From positions 1,612,001-1,676,000 of the forward strand of contig WHVY01000008.1 of the NCBI GenBank assembly GCA_022266195.1: 64,000 bases of DNA, read 5' to 3'. The DNA is from Tetranychus cinnabarinus (lineage: Eukaryota > Arthropoda > Arachnida > Trombidiformes > Tetranychidae). Both the position numbers and the translations under genes were made by a program. Positions 48,301-60,182 of this stretch are shown here, piece by piece (position 1 is the first letter of the stretch; the number at the start of each line of letters is the position of its first letter). The notes under the pieces were generated by a model, which was given only the letters and a program-made list of their open reading frames with translations, was not told the origin of the DNA and made no database searches.

Positions 48301-49409
48301 CTACCCACCATTGTTATCATTGAAAATCGCGCTCATTTTTGTCATAACACAAGAAAGGGACAATTTTAGGTAAATTAAATATATTTTGGGTTTTTTATTT
48401 ACAAGTTATTCATGGCTATTGGATGTTACTCAAAGATAGACTTGGAGCTACATACTGTACTATGCTGACAAGTCATTCAGCATTAAATAAACTGGTTAAA
48501 CTGATAATTTAGTTTATTAACTAAGGTATCTCTACTTATTGAGATAGAAAGCAACTCGAGGCAGCTGTGATGCACTGAAACGACTTTAAGTTGTCGACTT
48601 AACTTTTGAAATTTTTTTCTCTAACTGACTCGTTTTTTTTTGTTGCAAGAAAAATTTGACAGAAGTGATTGCCTTTAATAACCAACCTAGAACTTTTGTT
48701 TTGTTTCATCCTTGTTCTACAACTTGTTTCCTAAATTTTGGTAACAAAAATTATTTTTTGTATTTCTGCCTCTAAGCTGCCACAACAGGTACAACCTTTA
48801 CTTTCAACTGGAACAATATAACACTAATCTCCTTCAACAATTATCTACTCAACACATCATTCCCATTTTCCCTTCTTCATACTGTGACTGTCTCACTTCA
48901 ACCAAAAGGCTTCAACCAATTTGGAAAGATTATAACCCTTCAAACCACTAATATGCTTGTAATTATTGAGTTGTCCTTTTCAAGACGTACCAGTTTGAAT
49001 ACAATAGAAAGAAAGTAATTGCTGAAATTTATTTACAAATGTAAAGGATTGGGTAAAAATATCGTCCAATCTCTAGCTAAAAATATTCGATATTTTTTGC
49101 TCAAGGATTAGCTATTTCTGTTTAACTGTCCAACGGAGATTTTGCAAATTTGTTTTTGTTTAATTTCCAACTTCTATAATTTTAAGAGACAAACTCTTAT
49201 TGTCGTTTGCCTCTCATCCTTAGTTGTTTGTTTCTTCAATTTCAATTTACTAATTGTTCTATATGCCTAGAGATATTTTTAATGTTGTATTCTGACATTC
49301 GGTTCATGCAACGATAAAGTGTTGTTAAAAATGTTGGTTACGTCTTTCAAACAAGCACCAGATGTGAATAGCTTTTACCTTTGATAAACATAACCCTTTC
49401 TTCATCCTA
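48301..49409. other. Intergenic spacer before the LRP duplicate
   Basis: AT-rich, with no gene or clear repeat. Similarity to the LRP gene begins at about 49410, roughly 35 bases before the ATG, so any promoter of the duplicate must lie largely in this non-duplicated spacer. Confidence 0.4.
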
Positions 49410-49443
49410 TTAAGTTATTTATTGTCTTTATTTTATAATAACA

Positions 49444-50516
49444 ATGTTTTTTAGTATTTTTTTAAAGCTTGTCATATTTTACTGTTTACTATGGAACAAC
49501 AACATTGATGCATCAAACATTATTTTTGCAAATACTAAGCAAATAAGTGAGGTGCATCTAGATTCAACAAGATTGGACACCTCTGTTGTGGTTGACAATC
49601 TCGGTGATGCTACTGCTCTGGATTTTAGTTTTAAAGAACAGCTAATCTTTTGGAGTGATTTAGCCACTAAAAAGATTCAAGGTAAGATTAATTTTTTTGT
49701 CTAATACATTTTTGATTATTAATATTTTGCTATTTGATGATAGGTGTTCGTTTAGGAAATAAATCTTCAAAACCATTTGACATAATCAACACTGGTGTAT
49801 CTTCACCTGATGGATTGGCTTGTGATTGGATTACCAAAAAAATATATTGGTCAGATGCCGACACTAAAAGAATCGAGGTTGTCCAGTTCGATGGAAAAAA
49901 TAGAAAAGTTTTATTTTGGAAAGACATTGATTCACCGAGAGCTTTAGCATTGGTACCTCAAGAAGGTTTACTTTTTTGGACTGATTGGGGAGATAAAGCC
50001 AAAATTGAAAGATCCTCTATGGATGGAAAACATAGACGTATATTAGTGAAGAATGAAGAATTACGTTGGCCTAATGGTTTAGCAGTTGATTTTGCTGCAA
50101 GACGAGTCTATTGGACTGATGGAAAACTTAAATACATCTCTAGTGTCGATTATAATGGAGGAAATAAAAAAATGTTTCAAACAAATATTGCTCAAGCATT
50201 TGGATTGACACTTGAAAAAGATTTGCTATATTTAACTGATTGGACAAATATGGGAATAAGTTCATGTAACAAAGTTAGTGAAAAGTGCAAAATGCTGATT
50301 CCAAGTAATAAACATCAAGCAAACTATGGATATCCTTCGGGTATCAAAGTCTACTCACCTTTACTGCAACCTGATTATGTATCCAACTGTTCTGTCAATA
50401 ATGGTGGATGTTCCCATTTGTGCCTTCTTTCTTCTGACCCACCATATTATTCATGTGCCTGTCCAACTGGTGTTCTTTTAAAATATAACAAAAAAACCTG
50501 TGCCAAATTATTATAA
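49444..50516 (+). CDS. Secreted single propeller-EGF protein, inverted partial copy of the LRP5/6-like gene
   Basis: Exons 49444-49681 and 49744-50516 encode 336 residues. Signal peptide (MFFSIFLKLVIFYCLLWNNN), one complete six-bladed beta-propeller, and one complete EGF-like module with all six cysteines. Two more residues (LL) follow TCAK, then the stop. There is no membrane span, so the product should be secreted. Splice sites and phases match the parent exactly. Exon 2 differs from the parent by only two residues before the last part of the EGF. Exon 1 differs at eight of 79. Homology to the parent ends right after the TGTGCCAAA codons. A pseudogene is the alternative, but no frame damage is visible. 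Confidence 0.85.
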
Positions 50517-50758
50517 TAAGAAGATTAAATTATCAACAATTACGACCAAAGTGGTTAAGTTAAGGTCGCATAGATGGCATTGTATTCGCTTGTAAAAATT
50601 TCTCAAACATATGACAAAATTAAGTTTTGTAATTCAATTCTCGTTCTAAATTATGTCATCGTTTCTTTAGTTTATTGATTTGTTTCTCTGTGTTGTATTG
50701 TATTTCTAGCTTTTTGACTCTATTATTTTCTTAACGAGTTGTTCCTGCTTTCTTCACC
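50517..50758. promoter_or_regulatory. SNAPC1 upstream region
   Basis: About 240 bases between the LRP duplicate and SNAPC1, with no gene. It must hold both the 3' end of the former and the promoter of the latter. Confidence 0.35.
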
Positions 50759-51514
50759 ATGATTAGCATCGACGTTACAAGAGGAATACAGATGATTAAA
50801 ACCGGACTGAAACAAGACATTGATAATTTATTAGAAGAATTTGATAAAACGAGAAGTTTGAGATTTATTGATTTTGCTTGTTTATGGAGAGACAAAAGCT
50901 TCAACTTCATTTTTACTTATAAGTTGAATCAAAATGACTTGAGGGAATTCATCGAGGAAGCTTTCAATATTGTCCTGGACCCGCTTTGTTCAGATACTAC
51001 ACCAGAGCGTTCCATTTCATCTCTATATTTCATTTATTGTCTTTATACAAGTCAACCTATTGAGCCAAAAGTACCAATTAATTTGACTCTAAACAAGTTC
51101 AAATTCTTCCGCTCACTGTTAGCTGCAACTAAAGAAAGCAAACAAATTGATGCCTGTTACATTTTTTTGAAATTGGTATCTCTGGGTGCATTTAATTTGG
51201 TGGCTCGAAATAAACCTTTCGGACCTTTGACTATCAGAAAGACTGTAGTCTCAAGTGCCCAAACTTCAAGAGAGCTGCCAATCGGACAATTGTGTGATTT
51301 GGAATCTTACATTGGCAAATTGCAGTGGATTCACACTCTCTACAACAATAAGAAAAGAAGCTTAGAAGGTGATGATGTAGCAGAAGTTAAGAATCTTGAA
51401 CTTATTAGCGATGAATTATTCAGTGAATACGAAAAATTGTCCGAACGGACTATTCCTGAAGCTGGCAGCCCAGACGAAGTAGATGTCGACGGCGCTCAAT
51501 TTAATAATTTATGA
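50759..51514 (+). CDS. SNAPC1: snRNA-activating protein complex subunit 1 (SNAP43)
   Basis: Nuclear subunit of the complex that binds the proximal sequence element of snRNA genes and recruits RNA polymerase II or III. Single exon, 251 residues. The N-terminal 185 residues follow the SNAPC1 pattern: GLKQDIDNLLEEF, then RFIDFACLWRDKSFNFIF, then SSLYFIYCLYTSQ with a Pro/Lys segment, and DACYIFLKLVSLGAF. The C-terminus is acidic and likely disordered (SPDEVDVDG). It is shorter than the vertebrate protein (368 in human), as in other arthropods, where the C-terminal region is reduced. It converges with ninjurin; AATAAAG near 51619 is a likely polyadenylation signal. Confidence 0.85.
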   Translation: MISIDVTRGIQMIKTGLKQDIDNLLEEFDKTRSLRFIDFACLWRDKSFNFIFTYKLNQNDLREFIEEAFNIVLDPLCSDTTPERSISSLYFIYCLYTSQPIEPKVPINLTLNKFKFFRSLLAATKESKQIDACYIFLKLVSLGAFNLVARNKPFGPLTIRKTVVSSAQTSRELPIGQLCDLESYIGKLQWIHTLYNNKKRSLEGDDVAEVKNLELISDELFSEYEKLSERTIPEAGSPDEVDVDGAQFNNL

Positions 51515-51645
51515 TTGTCAAATTGGCATCTATCGTAATTTTTTTCAACAATAATCCAGTGTGCTGTTAAATCGAACATACGTGTAAATTTGAGTGAAAA
51601 CCTGATTTGAAGTTGAAAATAAAGATTCAGATGGAGCAACAACAG

Positions 51646-52793
51646 CTAATCATGACTAGAAGTGAAATTATTTGGGACGGAATCATTATTAAATTGGCTT
51701 ATCGTTTGATTATCAATAAATGATGGTGTTACTGATGCCTGTAACCTTATTGCCTTTCTTGTTTCCATACCAGGATCGATACCAAATGCCGCTATAAATA
51801 CATTTATCACGGTGATCCCGAAAACAAGCCAAACAATTGAATTATTGAGGACGTTGGCTCTACTATGATCGTTCACATTATTCAAATCATATCTACTTCG
51901 TGCGAGGATTAATGAACCAACTGTGATCTAGGCAATCGGAAAGAAAAATGATAATTTATGGCCACTTTATTTTATTCATTGCATTTAACTCTACAGAGCA
52001 ACACTTGATCAAAACTCAAATCTCCAAACGATTCAATTACTTTCCAATTTGATTTCATTAATCTATTCGAATTTTCTCAACTGTGACTCTGTCATAATTA
52101 GAAACGAGATTGAAAAAAACTCATACCTGGAGAACCAAAGACATACTTATAAGAGTAACCATAAGAAAGTAGAACTCGTGTTGATGTCCTAATTGTAAAA
52201 TGTATTTTAATTGTGATGCATTGGCAGTTAATAATGCTACATCGAGCATTCCTTGAGCTATAGTTTTCTTGGTTGCATAAATGTTAATATCCAAAGCTCC
52301 AACCAATTCTGGTCGATTTGTTTCCTGAGAAAAACAAAAATAAATGAGTTCAGCAATCAAAGTTTTTTTGTAAATGGTCACTCATTACATTATTATGGTT
52401 TAATTTGATCGGTAAGAAAAGTTTGAAATTTTTCACCAGAGTTAATTTTAAATCTCTCGAATTCTAATTGTTAACAGAAATCGAGCTTTTGTTAAAAATA
52501 TCGCTTCAATTTAAATTAGATCATGATTTAAAATGTTTAACCTAATTCAACCTCAAGTAAAGTGGAAAGGGAAAAATACATCTTTTGTTGGACAAGATTG
52601 AAAACTCGGCAGAATCGTGTCTATATCATGTATACCCACGCAATTAATGCTCAACCAAGAAGGCAAACCACAAAGCTTAAATTTAGGAAACAAAATGTAT
52701 GTATAAATAGCAAATGATTGAATTGACAATTTCAAAACTTACTTTAACATCCGTTCTTAATTGTTCCATTTCATTAGAAGCTATTGTTACCAT
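51646..52793 (-). CDS. Ninjurin family protein
   Basis: Small two-span plasma-membrane protein; family members mediate adhesion and, in mammals (NINJ1), oligomerise to rupture the membrane during lytic death. Exons 52743-52793, 52127-52324 and 51646-51927, all phase 0, give 176 residues. The diagnostic block is LDINIYATKKTIAQGMLDVA then LLTANASQLKYILQLG (about 27-62), the amphipathic helices. Membrane span 1 starts FYFLMVTLISMSLVLQITVG and span 2 is IVWLVFGITVINVFIAAFGI. The C-terminal tail has about 40 residues with two NxS/T sites. Drosophila has three paralogues; I cannot say which this matches. Confidence 0.93.
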
Positions 52794-53704
52794 TGGAAAG
52801 CTGGGATTGCCTTCTTTACACATATCAAATTAAATCAGGTGAGGCTAATTTACAATCTATTAGAAATTTGACGATTACTAATGATTCAATTTTTATCACT
52901 TTCTGCAGGTCACATTCTGAGCTAAACTAATCTTATCTGTCTAACTCATCGAATGAGAGAATGGATTAATAAACTGTTAAATCACTGAGGATGAATTTCG
53001 CAGGAAATTTGTCATTTACTGTGAATTCATGCGAATGGATCAAACGGAAATAACAACATAAGTAGGAAGAGCATTAATCAACCAATGTTATGAAATAAAG
53101 CAGAACTAGATTTGAACTCACTTTCCAAGCTATTTTAAATCAACACCGATGGCAATAATTTGTAATTTGAATGATATGGAAAGATCAAGGAATATCAATT
53201 TTAACCAATCCAATATTGTTAAAAACATGCAATTTTTTTATAATCTTGTTCAGTTATTATATGATAACATTGTATAGGTTTTTAGTTATGAATATATTGC
53301 TGAGATTCAATAATTGAAAGAATGAGTCTTCCATCGATTGCAGAAAATTTAAAAATCAGAACTTTGGTTTTGGAATTACTTAATCAATGAATGTTCTTAC
53401 TGCAATCAAATACATTTTGATTAAATTTTAACCGTTTTCTCTACGTCATCGATGAATTATGAATAGTTTGCTGTTGTTAGTCAAATAGATTCCAAGTAAA
53501 AAAGCGAATTTGAATAAAAATATATTAACATAATAAAATATTGAAAGTTTCATATTAATCTTACATCTAAATTGTCAGATTTCATGATCTTTATGCTCTA
53601 GGATAGAGTTAACACAAATCTGTGTTGAACATGTATAAAAAGACAATGTGAGTGTTTGAAAATTCACATTCTGATTGTCACAGCAGGAATGATTACTATG
53701 AAAA
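52794..53704. promoter_or_regulatory. Intergenic; GR1 upstream region
   Basis: From about 53300 to 53700 the sequence resembles the upstream regions of the other three receptors. Shared strings include CATCGATTGCAGAAAAT, AATCAATGAATGTTCTTA and, near 53630, ATGTATAAAAAGACAATG, a TATA-like element 70 bases before the start. No gene in the left part. Confidence 0.5.
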
Positions 53705-55236
53705 ATGCCTCTAATCAAGAAAGCTTTTGACAAATTGACAGTTAAATGTGACGACAGTTTAGATCGTGGTAAAAAGTGGGTTGAATATTTGGACGATAAA
53801 GTGAAAAGCTTTCATTTTCTTAACCAAGGATTTGATTTGAAGCTTCGTCCAATTAAACGCTTAATTGCTTATGAATTCAGTATATTCATATTCAATTTAA
53901 TCTGGTTTATTCGACTGTTGACTCTGACTCTTATTACCAAAGATTCCGTTTACTATGAAAAATGGACAGCATACCTAGGTGATGGTTACATTAGCCATGA
54001 GAGTCATAACCTAATTCACTTTCTACTTGTCCTCACCCACATTGCCTTTTGGTCAATTAAATGTGCTAGTTTCTGGTATGAATTAGGCCATGAAATCAAA
54101 GTTTTAAAAGATCTGAATATCATCAAAATTTATGGCTTCGATCGGGTAGCACTTAAAATGCGATTTGATTACTGTAGGCTATTCCAGAAAATCACAATTT
54201 TTATTCTGACTAAAGTTGAAACCGCAATGATTATAACAAGCTTGATTTTATTTCTCGCTCATCTTTATCAGATCCAAGCTTCTTGGTATTTGATGAAGGA
54301 TTGGTTACAAAAATTATTTGTAATCACCTGGTCCATACATTTCATTATTATTATTTATCTATGCATCTCCATTGGCTATATCGCTGCAGCTTTGATGCTA
54401 TTTGGCTGTCTTTATGTTAAATTTCGCCAAGACACAGTAAATGCTAATTTGGATTTGGTGAAAAACTTGAAAATATGTCCAGTTGAATTGTTGGACCAGT
54501 TAGTTCGTTGTCATTCAGAAGTATATAATTTAATCGATCGAGGTAATCTCGTTTCATTTCCAATCACCTTTCTAATTTATGTACCGATGACATTTATTGC
54601 TGATATTTGTTTCTTCCTCGGAGCCATTTACAAAGTTGATGATGGTCACCTAAACTTTATTTGTATGGCATTTTCGAGTTTAGCAATAGTCGTTTTTGCA
54701 TATGTCAGCTATTTAATTGGTTCTATCCATGAAAAGGTAGTCGACCAATATAATCCAAACTGATCCAATCTATTCCAATATATTTCCTTGTTAAGGAATT
54801 TTTTAAAACCAATTCAATCAAAATTATCTCTTCGAAATCTAATTTCAGGCTCAAAGGGCAAGTAAATCTTTCCACAAGCTGATCATACGAACACGATTCA
54901 GAAGGCGGTCCAGTCTAAAGGTAAATAGAAATAAAAAAGAAAACTGATTTACTTTGCAATCAATATGAATAATCAACATGAAAATCCTTGATCTCACATG
55001 TAAGACTTTATTTCTATTGGAGAGGATTTTGGAGACTCCAATCGGAATAACAACACCAACGACTGTTATCAAGAAGGAGTTTGTAATTACGGTTAGTATT
55101 TATTGTATTAATATTTTATATTATTATTGTATTAATAAATAATTGCTGAAGTAATTAATTAATCCTTTTTTAACAGTATTTACTCGAAACTGCATCAAAT
55201 CTAATGCTATTCATATGTAATTTTCGGAGAGACTGA
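53705..55236 (+). CDS. Gustatory-receptor-like 7TM protein 1
   Basis: Candidate ligand-gated chemoreceptor of the arthropod GR family. Exons 53705-54736, 54849-54920, 55005-55091 and 55177-55236, all phase 0, give 416 residues. Seven hydrophobic segments: about 60-85 (FSIFIFNLIWFIRLLTLTLI), 102-125, 165-190, 205-240, 278-300, 312-335, and the last on exon 4 (YLLETASNLMLFICNF). The exon 3/4 junction forms TY in FVIT-YLLETA, matching the conserved GR C-terminal TY signature, although the usual final QF is not kept. A basic intracellular loop is on exon 2. No signal peptide. The most diverged of the four copies, mainly in the first 30 residues and span 5. Confidence 0.88.
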
Positions 55237-55918
55237 ATCAAGTGGTGGTTCAAAGTAAGTCGTAAGATTGACTGCTTTTTCAACGTAAGACTTCAGAGTA
55301 ATATAATAATCTCTTAAATATAATAATAATATATCTTAATATAAAATAAAGTATTATAAGTAAAATAATCAATCATCAAACTCAAACATTTCAAATACTT
55401 GTGTATTAATTATTTAGTTACATGGTAACATTGATTGAACTGCAAATTATCAATATATTGTTTAGATTTAATACAATGGTTAATTTCTAGTAGAAGCTGG
55501 TATAATAATGATACAATTAAATATTTTCGCTTGAAAGAATAAATCTTTCATCGATCGTATAAAATTAAAAATTTGAACTTGGTATTGGATTTACTCAATC
55601 AATAAATGTTCTTATTGCAATGAAATACATGCTATTAATAATTAATTTTAATCGTTTTTTCTTCACGGGATGGATGAATTATGACTAGTCTGAAGTCAAT
55701 ACAATAGATTCCGAGTGAAATTGAAATGATAATTTAAATAAAAAACATGAAAATAGTGTAATATTCAAAATTGCACAATAATCTTACATCTCAATTATCA
55801 GATTTCGTGATCTTTCCGCCTTTAGATAAAAGACAGAGTAGTGTGTTTGAAAAATCCCATTCTGATTATCATTGAAATGTTGGAAACTGGAGTTGGTAGG
55901 AATCATGATAATAAAATA
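55237..55918. promoter_or_regulatory. GR2 upstream region
   Basis: Includes the repeated promoter block (about 55540-55850) with GATAAAAGACAGAGTAG at 55825-55840, also found before GR4 at 60089 and slightly changed before GR3 at 57945. The frame is open from 55841 to the start without ATG until 55877. Confidence 0.5.
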
Positions 55919-57417
55919 ATGCCTCTGTTAACACCGAAGGTTTTTGAGCAACCATCAGTTAAATTTGACAAAAGTTCAGATCGTGGTAAACAGTATGGTG
56001 AATATTTGGACGATAAACTGAAAAAATATCACTTTCTCAACGCAGGGCTTGATTTGAAGCTTCGCCCAATGAAACACTTAATTGCTTATGAATCCAGCAT
56101 ATTCATATTCAATTTAATCTGGTCTATTCGACTGTTAACTCTGGCTCTTATTACCGAAGATTGCGTTTATTATGAAAAAATAACTGCATACCTTGGTAAT
56201 GGTTACATAAGCCACGAGAGTAATAGATTAATTCACTTTCTACTTATGCTTACCCACATGGCAGTTTGGTCAATTAAATTCGCCGGTCTTTGGTATGAAT
56301 TAACCAAAGGAATCATAATTTTGGCAGATCTGAATGTCATCAAAATTTATGGATTCGATCGGGTAGCACTCAAATTGCGGTTCGATCACTGTAGGCTATT
56401 CCAGAAAATCACAACTTTTATTCTGACTAATGTTGAAACTTCCATGATTATAACCCTCTCAATTTTATTTATCGGTCATTTTTATCAGATCCAAGCTTCT
56501 TGGTATTTGATGAAAGATTGGTTACAAAAATTATTTGTGATCATCTGGTCCATCTATTTCATCTTTGTCCTTTGTTTTATCATCGCCGCTGGTGCTATCG
56601 CCGCTGCTTTATTGCTAGTTATTTTTCTTTATATTAAATTCCGCCAAGACACAGTCAATGCTAATTTGGATTTGGTGAAAAACTTAAAAATGTGTCCAAT
56701 TGAATTGTTGGAACAGTTAGTTCGTTGTCATTCCGAAGCATATAATTTAATTGATCGATGCAATCTCGTTACAAAGCTAACCTTCTTTCTAATTTATGTG
56801 CCGATGACACTGGTCGCTGATATTTGTTTCTTCACTGGTGCCATTTACAACGTTGATGATGGTCCCATTAACCTTATTTGTATCTTCTTTTCGAGTGTAG
56901 CAATCAGCATTTTCGCATATGTCAGCTATTTAATTGGTTCAGTCCATGAAAAGGTAGGCCTCCAATAATCCGCTTAATTCTTGCGAAGTTTTACTCTTTT
57001 TGGTAAAATCTACTCCAATATTTCCGTCATTTGAATCAAAATTGTTAATTCGAAATCTAATTTTAGGCGCAAAGGGCAAGTAAATCTTTTCACAAGCTGA
57101 TCACACGAACACCATTCAACGCAAGGTCCAGTCTAAAGGTAAATAGAAACAAAAAATATAAGATTAATAAAATATAAATGAAAAAATTAACTTTTGATTC
57201 AATCAACATCATGAAGACCTTATTTCTATTGGAGAGGATTTTGGAGACTCCAATTGGATTGACAACACCAACAACTGTTATTAACAAGGAGTTTTTTATT
57301 ACGGTTAGTACTTTTTGTAAATGATTGATGAAGTAATTAATTAATCCTTTTCAACAGTATTTACTCGAAACTGCATCAAATTTAATGCTATTCATATGTA
57401 ATTTTCGAAGAGACTGA
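55919..57417 (+). CDS. Gustatory-receptor-like 7TM protein 2
   Basis: Exons 55919-56953, 57067-57138, 57217-57303 and 57358-57417 give 417 residues with the same seven spans and TY signature (FFIT-YLLETASNLM) as its neighbours. I chose the MPLLTPKVF start because an MPL start is the only one shared by all four copies. An in-frame ATG 42 bases upstream (MLETGVGRNHDNKI) is an alternative that GR4 lacks. Exon 2 carries AQRASKSFHKLITRTPFN. Compared with GR3 and GR4 it differs most in the loop after span 2 (ELTKGIIILADL) and in span 4. Confidence 0.9.
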
Positions 57418-58037
57418 ATCAAGTTGTGGTTCAAAGTCGTAAGATTGACCGCCTTTGCGACTTAAGACTGGTGGTAGTTCCAAGATCGCTTTTTTAACTA
57501 AAGACTTCAAAGTACTAATTTCTTGATTTAATATCATTTCTTAAAATAATCAATGATCAAACTCAACCTTTTCTAATGCTTGTGTATTAGTTATTTAGTT
57601 ATTATAAGGTAAAATTGATTGACTTTTAAATTATCAATATACTGCGTAGATTTAATACAATAGTTAACTTCTAGTGGATTATTTTCGCTTGAAAATTAAA
57701 AATTTAAGCTTTGTTATTGGAGTTACTAATCAATAAATGTTCATTATAATTAAATTATAATCATTTGCTTTTCACGTGATGGATGAATTATGACTCGTAC
57801 GAAGTTAGTGAAATAGACTCAAAGTGAAATTAATATGTTAATTTGAACAAAAAACATAAAATAGTGTAATATTCATATTAATAGTGTAAGTTTCATATTA
57901 ATCTTACATCGCAATTATAAGATTTCATGATATTTACACTTTAGGTAAAAGACAGTATAGTGTGTTTGAAAAATCCCATTTTGGTTATAATTGAAATGTT
58001 GGAAACTGTAGTTGGTAGGAATCGTTATAATAAAATA
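57418..58037. promoter_or_regulatory. GR3 upstream region
   Basis: Tandem copy of the GR promoter block, with GTAAAAGACAGTATAG at 57945-57960. An extra repeat of ATAGTGTAATATTCATATTA occurs near 57850-57900. No gene. Confidence 0.5.
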
Positions 58038-59574
58038 ATGCCTCTGCTAACACCGAAGGTTTTTGCTGCATCATCAGTTAAATTTGACGACAGTTCAGAT
58101 CGTGGTAAAAAGTGTGTTGAATATTTGGACGCGAAACTGAAAAGCTTTCATTTTCTTAACCAAGGACTCGATTTGAAGCTTCGTCCAATGAAACACATAA
58201 TTGCTTATGAATCCAGCATATTCATGTTCAATTTAATCTGGTCTATTCGACTGTTAACTTTGGCTCTTATTACCGAAGATTCCGTTTATTATGAAAAAAT
58301 AACTGCATACCTTGGTAATGGTTACATTAGCCATGAGAGTCACCAATTAATTCACTTTCTACTTATGCTCACCCACATGGCCCTTTGGTCAGTTAAATGT
58401 GCCGGTCTTTGGTATGAACTATTCCATGAAATCAAAATTTTGGCAGATCTGAATATCATCAAAGTTTATGGATTCGATCGGATAGCACTCAAAATGCGAT
58501 TCGATCACTGTAGGCTATTCCGGAAAATCACAATTTTTATTCTGACTAATGTTGAAACTTCCATGATTATAACCCTCGCGATTTTATTCATCGGTCATCT
58601 ACATCAGATCCAAGCTTCTTGGTATTTGATGAAAGATTGGTTACAAAAGTTATTTGTAATCATCTGGTCCATCTATTTCATCTTTGTTCTTAGTATTATC
58701 ATCGCCGCTGGTTATATCGCCGCTGCTTTGTCTTGCGTTGTTTGTCTTTATGTCAAATTTCGCCAAGACACAGTCAATGCTAATTTGGATTTGGTGAAAA
58801 ACGCAAAAATATGTCCAGTTAAATTGTTGAACCAGTTAGTTCATTGTCATTCCGAAGTATATAATTTAATCGATCGATGCAATCTCGTTGTATATCTAGT
58901 CACCTTTCTAATTTATGTACCAATAACATTCATTGCTGATATTTGTTTCTTCACTGGTGCCATTTACCACGTTGATGATGGTCCTATTAACCTTATTTGT
59001 ATCTTCTTTTCGACTTTAGCCATCAGTATTTTCGCATATGTCAGCTATTTAATCGGTTCTATCCATGAAAAGGTAGGCTTCCAATAATCCGCCTGATTCT
59101 TGCTCTTTTCCTCCTTTTGCTCAAATATACGCCAAGATCTGCGTATTAACGAGTTTTCATACAGCCAATTGAATCAAAATTATTCTTTAAATCTATTTTC
59201 AGGCTGAAAGGGCAAGTAAATCGTTCCACAAGCTGGTCATACGAACATCATTTAATTTAAGGTCCAATCTAAAGGTAAATAGAAACAAAAATTATAAAAT
59301 TAGTAAATTAAAAGTAAAGTATTATGATATAAATGAAAAATTAACTTTTGACCCAATCAACACCAATAAAAGACCTTATTCCTATTGGAGAGGATTTGGG
59401 AGACTCCAATTGGATTGACGACACCAGCAGCTGTTATCAAGAAGGAGTTTGTAATTACGGTTAGTATTTTCTTTAATTAATTGATGAAGTAATTAATTAA
59501 TCCTTTTTTAACAGTATTTACTCGAAACTGCATCAAATCTAATGCTATTCATATGTAATTTTCGGAGAAACTGA
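58038..59574 (+). CDS. Gustatory-receptor-like 7TM protein 3
   Basis: Exons 58038-59072, 59203-59274, 59373-59459 and 59515-59574 give 417 residues. Seven spans and the C-terminal FVIT-YLLETASNLMLF segment are intact, with the stop after FRRN. Start chosen as for GR2; an upstream in-frame ATG at 57996 exists. It is closest to GR4 (the YHVDDGPINLICIFFSTLAI block is identical), suggesting these two separated most recently or have exchanged sequence. Cytoplasmic exon 2 reads AERASKSFHKLVIRTSFN. Confidence 0.9.
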
Positions 59575-60182
59575 ATCAAGTGGTGGTTCAAAGACCGCTT
59601 TTTTAACTAAAGACTTCAAAGTACTATTTCTTGATTTATATCATTTCTTAAAATAATCAATGATGAAACTCACCCTTTTCAAATGTTACTCGTGTATTAG
59701 TTATTTAGTTATTATATGGTAAAATTGATTGAGTTTTAAATTATCAATATACTGCGTAGATTTAATATAAAAGTTAATTTCTAGTAGAATATTTTAGCTT
59801 GAAAAAATGAGTCTTTCATCGATTGCAGAAAATTAAAAATTTGAATTATGATATTGGAGTTAATTAATCAATAAATGTTCTTATTGCAACCAAATACATT
59901 ATAATTAAATTTTAATCGTTTGCTTTTCACGTGATTGATGAATTATGACTAGTTTGAAGCTTGTGAAATTGATACCAAGTGAAATTAAAATGCTAATATG
60001 AATAAAAATCATTAATATTGAATAATATCCAAAGTTTCATAATAATCTTACATTTAAATTATAAGAGTTCATGATCTTTACGCCTTTAGATAAAAGACAG
60101 AGTAGTGTGTTTGGCAAATCCCAGTCTGATTATCATTGAGATATCGGAGACTGGAGTTGATAGGAATCATCATAATAATAAA
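59575..60182. promoter_or_regulatory. GR4 upstream region
   Basis: Tandem copy of the GR promoter block with GATAAAAGACAGAGTAG at 60089-60105, about 80 bases before the start codon. No gene. Confidence 0.5.
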
